A program made the position numbers and the translations under genes. From Theobroma cacao (Eukaryota > Streptophyta > Magnoliopsida > Malvales > Malvaceae): a stretch of 64,000 nt of DNA. Of the stretch, positions 1-9,367 are shown piece after piece; the stretch's first letter is position 1, and each line of letters starts with the position of its first letter. The notes beneath the pieces are model-generated. The model saw only the letters and a list, made by a program, of their open reading frames with translations. It searched no databases and was not told the origin of the DNA. The DNA lies in contig NC_030852.1 of the NCBI RefSeq assembly GCF_000208745.1, forward strand, positions 31,698,969-31,762,968, written 5' to 3'.

Positions 1-696
1 CTGCGCATACGAATCACTGTCACCCGCTTTCTTCTCTCCCAATTCTTTTGCTTTCTTTATCACACCCTCCATTCTATGTTTCCCCTTAAAGGCTTCAGCT
101 ATAGACTCCCATCTACCCGGCTTCCCCACCGGATTCTTCACCATTTGTTTCTTCAAAATCTCCACATCTGCCTCACTCCACTCCATCTCCTCGCCATCGA
201 AACCACTCCCGAGATCTTCTTTTTTTGCCCCTAAACTCGAAAAGCCATTTGAATTTTTACTTTTCACCTCTAAATTCGAAAACCCAATTGCATTTTCCAC
301 TGAAGAACCACGATTTCCACCCAATTCGTCAATTTTATCAGGCTTTGACCGCTTCTGGGAAAATTTTTTCTTGGATTCAGGCTCAGGTTGGGGTTCTTGA
401 TCGATGGGATCAGGGATGATTGGTCCATGACCGATGCGAACGTCACCGCCGGTCAGGGAAGCAGGAGCAAAAGGGCCGAGAAAGAGTGAGAGGGAGAGCC
501 AAAATAAGAGGGATTTGAAGGGCTCGGTGTGGAGAGAGAAGAGGGAAAGAGAGAGAAGAAGGGAAGAGATTGAGAGCGAAATGAAAAGTAAGGTTTTGGA
601 GGGTTTTTGTGGGGTATTCTCATGGAATGAGGAAGAGGCTTGCGGTCGTGATTGGAAGAGAAATCTGGGTCTGGTGTCCTCGTCCAAGAACTCCAT
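1..696 (-). CDS. SANT/Myb-like domain membrane protein (3' end outside window)
   Basis: An open frame of 232 codons runs on the minus strand from an ATG at 696 to the window edge with no stop, so the C-terminus is missing. The protein begins MEFLDEDTRPRF. Residues about 38-85 hold two hydrophobic stretches rich in Leu and Ser (starting TLLFISLSISSLLL, then LLFWLSLSLFLGPFAP), read as membrane segments. A polar Lys/Ser linker follows. At about residue 180 a SANT/Myb-like domain starts (MEWSEADVEILKKQM, then GRWESIAEAF with the spaced tryptophans typical of the fold). Plant proteins with a short membrane anchor followed by a SANT domain are known but poorly characterised; animal DNAJC1 and DNAJC2 also carry SANT domains, but no J domain is visible here. 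The membrane plus SANT architecture is seen in the sequence; function is not assigned. No intron is needed within the visible part. Confidence 0.75.
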   Translation of the reverse strand, partial: MEFLDEDTRPRFLFQSRPQASSSFHENTPQKPSKTLLFISLSISSLLLSLSLFSLHTEPFKSLLFWLSLSLFLGPFAPASLTGGDVRIGHGPIIPDPIDQEPQPEPESKKKFSQKRSKPDKIDELGGNRGSSVENAIGFSNLEVKSKNSNGFSSLGAKKEDLGSGFDGEEMEWSEADVEILKKQMVKNPVGKPGRWESIAEAFKGKHRMEGVIKKAKELGEKKAGDSDSYAQ

Positions 697-1059
697 TTCT
701 TCTTTGCTTTCGCAAAAGAGAAAATTAGGGTGGCGATGGCTAAAAAAAGAAACAGGACAACAGCTTTTGACTTTCTCTATCTAAATTTTGTCCAACAGCA
801 TTTTTTAATTAACAGAACAGAAGGAAGGAAAACAATTGTTGGTACCTTAGTCGTGTTATATCGGTCCATCGGAGATGCTTTATAAATAAGATTGGATCCA
901 GAACTAATTAGATGACGAAATATTCTCCAAATATATTTAATTAAAAAAATATCTTATTATTTTTTTATTTAATCAAAAAAATTTATATTGAAAAGTAATA
1001 GAATTAATTATTATTAACTTAATTTTAGTCATAATACAGCTTATAAATTATTTAAAAAT

Positions 1060-1495
1060 TTTAAATAAAATTTTATTCTTTTATTATATTTAATTAAGTT
1101 TATATATATTTATATTAAATTAAATAAGTTTTTATAATTAAAAATTAATTAATTAATATTAAATAAAAATATTATTTATTATTTTATATTCGGATGACAT
1201 TTTTATGATATTTATGTAATCCATAGAGAGTGAAAAATGTTATTATGTTAAATCAACATATCACATCGTTATTAATTATAATATATTAACATATCAAATT
1301 ATTATCAATTATAATACATCAACATATCATGTCAACATCACATAATATAAAATTATAAAAGATATTTTAAGTAAATCAATCATTAGTTAAAAAGTCTTAT
1401 TTGATTTGAAGTAAAAATATAAAAATTTATATAATTCAAAATAAAACTATAAGAGCTTAATTGAATATAATAAAATTATAAGAGTTTTTTCAATT
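1060..1495. repeat. Putative inverted-repeat (MITE-like) element
   Basis: The left arm near 1075-1140 (containing ATTATATTTAATTAAG) resembles the reverse complement of the right arm near 1395-1490 (ATTATATTCAATTAAGC), giving imperfect arms of roughly 60 bases. The centre contains a 33-base repeat listed separately. No target-site duplication could be defined. Low complexity makes chance similarity possible, so confidence is limited. Confidence 0.35.
1252..1350. repeat. 33-bp tandem repeat, about three copies
   Basis: The motif ATCAACATATC recurs at 1252, 1285 (as ATTAACATATC) and 1318, always 33 bases apart. Each of the first two is followed by a similar TTATTAATTATAATA-type tail. The array sits in the middle of the putative inverted-repeat element. 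Confidence 0.6.
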
Positions 1496-3066
1496 TTTTT
1501 GAATAATTTATGAATTTTTTTAAATATTATATCTTAATTTTAAACCAAAGATAAGTAAACTTTTTTATTTTATTTTATTTTTTGCAAGACTTTTCATTTT
1601 TTAATTAATTATAAATAAGATTAAAAGATTTAATTAATTTTTTAAATTTATCTTTCATTATTATCAAATTAAATGAAACTATAGTTCAATCTTTTGTCCG
1701 ACCATTGCCTCCTTTATTAAATGAAACATCAAGTTTATTAATTGTGGTGAATATTAAGTATTTTTCAAATGTTGAAACAAAATACAAAAATATTTTATAT
1801 ATTAAATTTATTTTACTTCAAAAATTTATTTTTCTTCTAATATTTCCATAAACTAGCTATAATAATAAATGACGGAATAAAAAAAATGAATTACCCTGTT
1901 ATCTTGTCGAGCTTGTCTGTTTAGGATTTGTTTTGCTTTTTCTTTTTGGGTTGCTTATCCTTTTTCTTGCACATTTGATGGATTTGAAGAAGTTAATAGA
2001 GCTCGTATACTCGGTCGGCTAGAACGTTCATCAAAACCGTCAATACTTTCTTAATGGAAGGACATAGTGCAAAGGGAATAAAAAAAAAATATATTGAAAC
2101 GATTGATGCATAATCTTTTTATCTAAAGAATAAAATTCGAATCTTTTCTTCTTCAATTATAAAAAAAATATATACATATAAGACGATCTCAGTAAGAATA
2201 AAAAAGAATGAGAGCTTAAAGCTTGAAATATGTAAAAGCATTGAAGACTTACTGAGAGGGAGGAAGCAATATCTTTAGCAAAAGACTTGAATCCAAGATT
2301 TGAATAAAACTAGCTTAATATTGTCATATTTTAAATATTAAAAAGTTATGTATAATAAAAAGTAATATATTCATTAATAAGTACAAATTCTGATTTTATT
2401 TAAAACAATCATCCTCCAACGTGAATAAATAAAATATTACTTTTTTAGTAATTTATTCTTAGAATCAATCAATGTATCTAACAATAATTACAATAAGTGA
2501 TATAATTATTTGTTTTAAGCCAAAATTTATTATTTAAGGATACCATAAGAGAAATGAGAAGTAATCAACTAAAATTTTTTTTAAAAAAACTTTCAAACAA
2601 TATGATCTGTCCAATGAATTAAAACCTTGTTTCTCAATTTCAGAGGTTGTGTATGTATCGATGTACAAAGAATCAAATTCAAATGTCTATTCTCCTATAC
2701 CTGTTACATTTATTATTATCCAACATTAAATTCGAGTAAACATAACTCATAAATAAATCAAAATTTAGAAATATTTATTTTTACAATCATATTATTAAAT
2801 AATAAATAATTTCAGGCAATAAATATTTACTTCCTTGAACCTTTTTTTTAATAAAAACTATAGTAATTATAAATATTTAAATACAATACACTTGAACACA
2901 AATATATAAACCAAAAAAAAAAAAGTTAGGGTAGATGATGGGATTAAGCTTTATTCATCGAAGGAATCCAAAAGCCATAACAGGGATTCCTGTTTATTAC
3001 AAGCAATTAAGCTTCCACACAAATGGAGGATTTTAACTTCACTTTCCTTCGAGCCGCTTTAAGTCT

Positions 3067-3558
3067 TCAGCCAACTCTGCAAAATGATACGCCAAAAAAA
3101 AGAAAAAAGAAATTTTCAATCAATATATGGAACAAGAAAGTTGAACCTCCAGCACAGGAAAAGAAAAAGCTATTTCTTCCTGAGAGAAATAGCTATAAAT
3201 TTACGTACTTGGAACAATCCACGTTGGGTGCAATGGTGACGGGCAAATTGATTCCACAATTAGCAGGAAGGGCCTGAGCTAACTGGGCATTTGGTTTCAT
3301 GTTCTTAGCTGCTGACTTGATGCATTCGCAAGCGGCCTTCTTGTCAGAGGAGGACGATGCGGCAGACGCAAGGGCGGAGGCTCCAGCACAACAAGCAGAG
3401 GGCGGTTTCCCAGTCCCATTCACGAGGTAGTTCACGCAAGGTCTCAGGTCCTTGATCACATCACTACACGAAATCGCAGCGTCTGAAGCTGGAGCAGCAG
3501 CAAGCAAGAGGAGCAGGCAAACAGCAGCAAGAGCTGGGGTTCTGATTCTTGAAGCCAT
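3067..3558 (-). CDS. Type-1 non-specific lipid-transfer protein
   Basis: Small secreted protein that binds lipids in a hydrophobic tunnel in the apoplast or cuticle. The coding sequence is complement(3067..3076, 3209..3558): the ATG is at 3558 and exon 1 encodes 116 residues plus two bases. A strong 5' splice site (GTACGTAAAT) lies at 3208, and an acceptor TTTTGCAG ends at 3077. Exon 2 adds only ten coding bases, so the protein ends DCSKVG at 119 residues. Without splicing the frame would end DCSKYVNL, which fits the family less well; type-1 genes usually have an intron at this point. A signal peptide covers about residues 1-27 (MASRIRTPALAAVCLLLLL, then APASDA). The mature part shows the eight-cysteine pattern C-C-CC-CxC-C-C. 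An in-frame upstream extension lacks family features and was not used as the start. Confidence in family is high; the member is not identified. Confidence 0.9.
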
Positions 3559-3590
3559 CTCTTTGAGGTAATCAGTACTGGTTCTTGCCC

Positions 3591-3600
3591 GCTTTTTATA
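3591..3600 (-). promoter_or_regulatory. TATA box of the lipid-transfer protein gene
   Basis: TATAAAAAGC on the minus strand lies 33-42 bases upstream of the ATG. If it is the working TATA box, transcription would start only about ten bases before the start codon, giving a very short leader. An alternative upstream start site is possible. Confidence 0.45.
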
Positions 3601-4108
3601 GGAAAAAAGTGAAAATATTTTAACCCAGAAGAAAGAGAGGACAGTGATTTTCTTGTTTCTCACACCCAAGTTAGGTGTGATTGATTGAATTTTTATTTGA
3701 AACAGACCAAAGAAGCCTCGCCATGTCAATTTGTGCAATCCACCACGAAACAATGCCAGTATTAAGAAACCATCGAACCGATTATTGCACTCTTGCATCA
3801 ATTATGCGAAACGTGAAGGTGAATGTTCTCTAACTATGAAGCCGGTGTGAACTGGTTCTGATGGTACATGGAAAGCTGTATCGAAGGTGCTGATTAAGGT
3901 AAAGTGACTGCTTGGGTTTTAGAGCTGGTGGGAATTTGCACAATCAAATCCGGGAAGATTACTTCCTTTGGAAGAGTCCAACCTGTTGAAAATCTAATGT
4001 TTAATGTTATGCCATGAATGGACACCTTAACCAAACCCGATATTCATGTGTATAAAACTAGCACTAGAGAAGTCTACTTGTTAGAACTGGTTATCATAGA
4101 TATCAAAA

Positions 4109-4713
4109 GGTAATATATTCTATTATCTCTAACTTTTAATCATAATTACACACAATTTACTAATTTGTAAAATATACATTCTCTCTCAAATAAATAAATA
4201 ATATTAATGTTTAAATTGAAATATCTAAAATATCTTTTTTCTTTTTTTTTTTATCTTGTTAAGTTGATCGGTGACTACATTTAATTCAGATCTGATCAAA
4301 TTTATCAAGTAGCACTAGATCTGGTGCTCCCAAGATCCTATGGATCTGTGATCCCTAGGGATCACGCGAACAGTGCTCACATGATGGGGAGCACCAGATC
4401 AGTGCTCCCAAGGAGCACTCAAGGGAGGGAGATGGTGCCAGAGCTGTGGAGGGGATAGTTTTTTTTTTAATAAAAAAAAATTTAAAATAAAATATAATTT
4501 ATATAATGTAGTAATTTTTAAAATGGATGAAGAGTAAAATTATTTTTTTAATATTATCATGTTATCAAACTAATGAAAATATTAATGATTCATTAACTGC
4601 TGGACTTATGTGTCCAGTAAAAAATATTTTTTTGATATAGATTGTCTATTTTAAAAACTAATAGATCCGTATAAAATTATAATTAAAAATTAAGAGTGAG
4701 AGTATTTTACCCT
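4109..4713. mobile_element. Long-TIR non-autonomous element, copy 1
   Basis: The first about 75 bases (starting GGTAATATATTC) match, imperfectly, the reverse complement of the last about 75 (starting GGGTAAAATACTCTC). Shared blocks include TTTTTAATTATAATT-like and TTTTTAAAATAGACA-like stretches. The centre at 4310-4450 is GC-richer and made of self-complementary pieces such as GTGCTCCCAAGG and GAGCACCAGATC. No coding capacity is visible, so this would be a non-autonomous DNA element, perhaps Mutator-like because of the long terminal inverted repeats. No clean target-site duplication was found, so the ends are approximate. A second copy in opposite orientation lies at about 32148-32600. Confidence 0.6.
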
Positions 4714-5054
4714 TTATATTAAGTTTTTTTACTCATTTGAAGAACAAGAGATAAATATCATTCCATGAAATGACTATTCTGTGAAACAAACCAAAAAAAA
4801 TATAAAATATGAAATTAAATATGTATACTTGGCTTGCTCAGTTTTAAATTAAATAAATCAACCAAATATAATGTTAGCTAGCTACATATATCCAAAATCA
4901 ATATGTTTGTTGAAAAAATGCCAATCCCAGCTGGATAATTTGTTCTATTAGGTCCAAATTCATTAACAATAACAAGGTCTCTTTGAGGACAATCCTTGCC
5001 AACAATATACTATTCACTATAGCTAAAAGTCCTTTTACTAATATCATACTATGA

Positions 5055-5059
<5 letters not shown>

Positions 5060-5090
<31 letters not shown>
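5060..5090. repeat. (AT)n microsatellite
   Basis: An uninterrupted run of about 15 AT units lies about 270 bases upstream of the PPR start codon. Likely variable in length between individuals. Confidence 0.85.
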
Positions 5091-5094
<4 letters not shown>

Positions 5095-5357
5095 GATGAA
5101 ATTCTACTAATTAAATAAAGTTTATTAATTTTATAATTTAAGGAGTATAATTGGATTAGTTTATTTAATACAATATTATAATTTAAAAATTGTCATTTTA
5201 AATATTTTTTGTTGATTATAAATTTGTAAACCGCACCACAAGTTTTTCAGCAAAAAGTCTGACTTCAACGTTGCCGTTTCAATCTATTGACATATATTCC
5301 AAGCTTCGTTAGTTGATCTATATTTTTTGCAACGACCCCCTTTCGGAATAACGGCTA

Positions 5358-7562
5358 ATGCGCTCTCGCTCTTTACTTCCTCTTCTTCCTTACTATCCCC
5401 TCTATGTTCGTTCCTTCTCTCAAACCATATTCTCAAATACGCATTACTCAAAACTCACTTTTAATGACTCCCAACTTTTCTATTTCCTCTCCAATCACCG
5501 TTTCCAAGAAGCCCGTAACCTGCTCGACAAAATGCCTCAAAGAAGCAACCATGCCCGCGTTGTTCACTTGACTTCTCTTCTCTCAAAGTTCTCAAGGGAT
5601 GGTTTCATTAATGAAGCCAAAGCGCTGTTTGATATCATGCCTGAGAGGAACATTGTTAGTTATAATGCCATGTTGTCGGGTTTTGTACAGTGTGGGAGGA
5701 TCAGTGAAGCAAGGAGGTTTTTCGGGGAAATGCCTGAAAGGAATGTGGTTTCGTGGACTTCGATGTTATGTGGGTTGTTGGAAAGTGGTAGAGTTTGTGA
5801 AGGAAAGAAATTTTTCTATGACATGCCTGAAAAGAATGTTGTGTCGTGGAATTCTCTGATTGGTGGGCTGATAAGGAATGGGGATTTGGAGGAGGCAAGG
5901 TTGGTTTTTGATGCAATGCCGGTGCGTAACATAATTTCATGGAACACTATGATTGCTGGATATGCTGAGAATTGTAGAATGAAAGAAGCTAGAATTTTGT
6001 TTGAGGAAATGGAGGATAGGAATGTGGTTACATGGACTAGTATGATAGCAGGTTATTGTAGGGCTGGTGAAGTGAATGAAGGATATTGTTTGTTTTGCAG
6101 AATGCCTGAGAGGAATATTGTTTCTTGGACTGCCATGATTGGAGGATTTACTTGGAATGGTTTCTATGGAGAAGCCCTGTTACTCTTTCTTGAAATGAAA
6201 GGGAACTATGAAATAAGACCTAACAGTGAGACTTTTGTATCTCTTGCTTATTCTTGTGCTGGCATGGGATTTCCTTTTCTTGGCAAGCAGTTACATGCAC
6301 AAGTAATTGTTGATGGCTGGGAATATGATGATTATGATGGCAGGTTATCTAGGGGGCTCATTCACATGTATTCAGTATTTGGTATCATGAACTTTGCATT
6401 TTATATATTTAAAAAGAACTTGAATAACTCTGCCGTGCAATCATGTAATTCAATGATTAATGGTTATATTCATATTGGACAGTTGGAAGAGGCTCAGTAC
6501 GTGTTTGACATATCACCTATCAGGGATAAGATTTCATGGACTTCAATGATTGATGGGTATTTGAGCATTGGACAAGTATCAAAGGCTTGTTATCTATTTA
6601 ACAACATGCCAGAAAGGGATGCAGTTGCATGGACAGCAATGATTTCAGGTTATGTCCAAAATGAACTTTTTGTAGAATCTATCTCTTTATTTTTGGGAAT
6701 GAGGGCGCAAGGTGTTTTTCCTCTGAATGCTACATATTCCATTCTTTTTGGAGCTGCTGGAGCTACAGCAAATCTTGATCAGGGGAGGCAGTTCCATTGC
6801 ATGCTTATCAAAACACAGTATGAATTTGATTTGATTCTTGAGAATTCTCTTATCTCCATGTATGCAAAATGTGGGGTAATAGATGATGCATATAACATAT
6901 TCTCAACTATGGTCTCTCGGGATTTGGTTTCATGGAATTCAATGATCATGGGATTTTCACATCATGGGCTAGCAAATGAAGCTCTAAAGATTTTTGAAGC
7001 CATACTTGAATCTGGAATTCACCCGAATTCTGTTACCTTTTTGGGTATTCTATCGGCATGTTGCCATGTAGGCCTTATCAGTAAAGCATTGGAATTATTT
7101 AATTCAATGAGGCATATATATGGAATTCAACCTGGTTTAGAGCATTATGTTTCTGTAATCAATCTTTTGGGCAGAGCAGGGAGAATAAGGGAAGCGGAAG
7201 AGTTTGTATTGAGACTACCTTCTGAACCAGATCGTGCTATTTGGGGGGCATTGCTTGGTGTATGTGGATTCAGTGAGACAGGAGTGGAGATTGCTAAACA
7301 TGCTGCCCAAAAACTGCTTGAGCTGGACCCACTGAATGCACCTGCCCATGTGGTTCTCTGCAATATATATGCAGCAAGAGGTCTGTACTTGGCAGAGCAA
7401 AAGTTGAGAAAGGAAATGGGATTGAGAGGAGTAAGAAAAGTCCCTGGGTGCAGTTGGATACAGCTGAATGGGAGAGTTTATATGTTCAAGTCAGGAGATA
7501 AACTTCATCCACAAGCAGATGAAGTTTTGTCGCTTTTATTTGGGGTTTCTGATAAATCATAA
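5358..7562 (+). CDS. Pentatricopeptide repeat protein, PLS class with E-type tail (At1g32415-like)
   Basis: Single-exon gene of 734 codons. PPR proteins of this class bind organellar RNA one base per repeat and usually specify C-to-U editing sites. The N-terminus (MRSRSLLPLLPYYPLYVRSF) is rich in Arg, Ser and aromatic residues and lacks acids, as expected for a mitochondrial presequence. From about residue 40 onward there are tandem PPR motifs of the form EARxxFxxMPERNVVSWxSM. The C-terminal part shows an E motif (PGLEHYVSVINLLGRAGR, then PLNAPAHVVLCNIYAARG) and a short E+-like end (PGCSWIQLNGRVYMFKSGD), with no DYW domain. Residue-level resemblance, including the unusual middle stretch around HMYSVFGIMNFAFYIFKK, points to Arabidopsis At1g32415, which I recall as CWM2; this is from memory. 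A PPR protein without a DYW domain would need a partner for deamination. A second, broken PPR frame follows 1.8 kb downstream on the same strand. Confidence 0.9.
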   Translation: MRSRSLLPLLPYYPLYVRSFSQTIFSNTHYSKLTFNDSQLFYFLSNHRFQEARNLLDKMPQRSNHARVVHLTSLLSKFSRDGFINEAKALFDIMPERNIVSYNAMLSGFVQCGRISEARRFFGEMPERNVVSWTSMLCGLLESGRVCEGKKFFYDMPEKNVVSWNSLIGGLIRNGDLEEARLVFDAMPVRNIISWNTMIAGYAENCRMKEARILFEEMEDRNVVTWTSMIAGYCRAGEVNEGYCLFCRMPERNIVSWTAMIGGFTWNGFYGEALLLFLEMKGNYEIRPNSETFVSLAYSCAGMGFPFLGKQLHAQVIVDGWEYDDYDGRLSRGLIHMYSVFGIMNFAFYIFKKNLNNSAVQSCNSMINGYIHIGQLEEAQYVFDISPIRDKISWTSMIDGYLSIGQVSKACYLFNNMPERDAVAWTAMISGYVQNELFVESISLFLGMRAQGVFPLNATYSILFGAAGATANLDQGRQFHCMLIKTQYEFDLILENSLISMYAKCGVIDDAYNIFSTMVSRDLVSWNSMIMGFSHHGLANEALKIFEAILESGIHPNSVTFLGILSACCHVGLISKALELFNSMRHIYGIQPGLEHYVSVINLLGRAGRIREAEEFVLRLPSEPDRAIWGALLGVCGFSETGVEIAKHAAQKLLELDPLNAPAHVVLCNIYAARGLYLAEQKLRKEMGLRGVRKVPGCSWIQLNGRVYMFKSGDKLHPQADEVLSLLFGVSDKS

Positions 7563-9367
7563 CAAAAGGGAACAAACTGCACACAGTGCTGGGCAAAGCA
7601 ATGATTATTTTCTTAGTTAGCTCACATTCTGAGAGCATATCATAGCCCTTCAAAGTCATTGTTGATAGGAGCAAGAGTGGGCTAATACTACCAAAACTTT
7701 ACTACTGTTTTAATCTCGCAATTCATTTTTTGTACCTGTGGCGAAAACTAGTTAACAGTCATCAGTTATTCTGGTCTTTATCAGCTGCTTGAATGGAGAA
7801 AAGGTGAGGCATAGAGCAAGATGCTGATGCCAGGTTGTAAGCATTAGAACTTGAGAAGAACAAACCATTTGCTTGAGCCAGGTCAGACTGAAAATAACTA
7901 CAACAGTTAACTTGTAGTTCTTTTGGCTTAAAGTTCAATCTTATGTTGTTGAATGAGGGAAGATGAGTACATTGCAAAAAATTTCCATTTGAACCTACTT
8001 CATCAAAATTCTATTCTGTGAGCATTTGGGGGTTTTTGGGCACTTCCTCTTCTTCATGTTGTTAGTTTAACAAGTTACAGAGGGAAAGGCCATGCAATGC
8101 TTTTTAACCTTATTATCTACTGCCACAAGATGCTATATTATGACAGAAAATGAAGCCTATTTCCTATGTGATGATCTTAGACCTTAAAAAGAATAAACAA
8201 AATTGGAAAGAATTAAGAAGCACCTTCCATTTTCACCAATAGAACACTACAGAGCACAAGTTGCTGGTTTCTTTCCTTACCTTCCCATGAAGAGCAGGCT
8301 TTTTCTTTTTAATCGTCTGCTTGCAATAGCTATTTACATTTGCATCATCTGCTTGCAGGAATGATTTAGGACTCAATGATAAAATGTTGAAGGCAAGATG
8401 GGGTGGTCCCATGGCACATGTGGCCAAGGTAATTAATTGACTTGTCTGCTAGTGACCTGAATTGCAGATAGGTCATTTTTGACTTTGGTACACTGCTTAA
8501 AAATTGCAGAAAAATCATATATATAGTCTTAGAAGATCATTAGAAGATGAAGAAATCAGAATATTTTATATGGGCCCAGTTTTGTGGTTATTTCCCATTT
8601 AAAAAAAATCACCATTTGATCACTCGGATATTTTTGTGCCAAGTAACATGCAACAAGGAGATTGGTGAAGAAATAAAGTTTGCCAAAGCAGAATGAAGTC
8701 CCCGAGTGCCAGCCACAGAGAGAATACCATCAAATACTTACCATTGCTTTTACTGCTCTCTTTGAGTGCTGGATAATGTACTTGTTGCGGCTGTTTGCAA
8801 AGTATAATGTGGATGCAAAAGAATAGTTTAATGCATTGTGAGTTTTCCTTCTTCTGTCAAAACTTGGTGCCCTTGTTTCTTCATGATGATCACATATGGC
8901 TTCTTAGCTGTGTACATCTTATTCATTTCCTGATCAAAGGTGCATCGTTGATGCTGTCAGTTTAACCATGGGGAAATGGACTTTATCAAGCTAACGAAAT
9001 GGGGCTAAGACCCAAGAAACTGTTTCACTGCAAAGCTGCAGGCGCCCCGACTGCTATCAGGCTATCAGCAACCCTTGCACAAAGTGAAATCATGTCCAAG
9101 GAAACACTCATACTTAATTTTCCTTTATCAATTTTCAGCAGTTTTAACTTTTAAGCTTTGAACTTGACAGGCAAGATATACTTAAGACACATACTTGACA
9201 TCAAGTGAAATGTTACAAAGGCAAGATCTGCTATTTGTTTATTCAAGGTATTACTCATTTCCTTTTTGTTTTTCCTTTTGGTCCCAACAGACTGAATATC
9301 TACCGCTTCTGTCTATAAATTTGGAAGCCAAAGCCTTCCCGCCAAACAACAAAAAACAGCAAAAGAA
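7563..9367. other. Spacer between two PPR frames
   Basis: It contains the 3' UTR of the first PPR gene and the upstream region of the second. Only short chance frames occur on either strand. No RNA gene or clear repeat was recognised. Confidence 0.55.

Larger units (their letters stand above)
897..3066. other. AT-rich intergenic region
   Basis: This spacer holds no convincing reading frame. It is very AT-rich with many short A and T runs. The part at about 1060-1495 looks like an inverted-repeat element with a small tandem repeat inside and is listed separately. The left edge must carry the promoter of the SANT-domain gene and the right edge the 3' UTR of the lipid-transfer protein gene. I see no other gene. 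Confidence 0.6.
3559..5357. other. Intergenic region between LTP and PPR genes
   Basis: It holds the LTP promoter on the left, a long-TIR element copy at about 4109-4713, an AT dinucleotide run at about 5060-5090 and the PPR gene promoter on the right. No convincing reading frame was found. Confidence 0.6.

Noticed and set aside
1252..1350. CRISPR-like array
   Set aside because: Units are contiguous with no unique spacers, and this is plant nuclear DNA.
3559..3801. In-frame upstream extension of the lipid-transfer protein to an earlier ATG
   Set aside because: It would place about 80 unrelated residues ahead of a clear signal peptide, and a TATA-like box lies inside it.
5599..5940. Frames overlapping the first PPR gene on both strands
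   Set aside because: They are mirror frames produced by the repetitive PPR codons.
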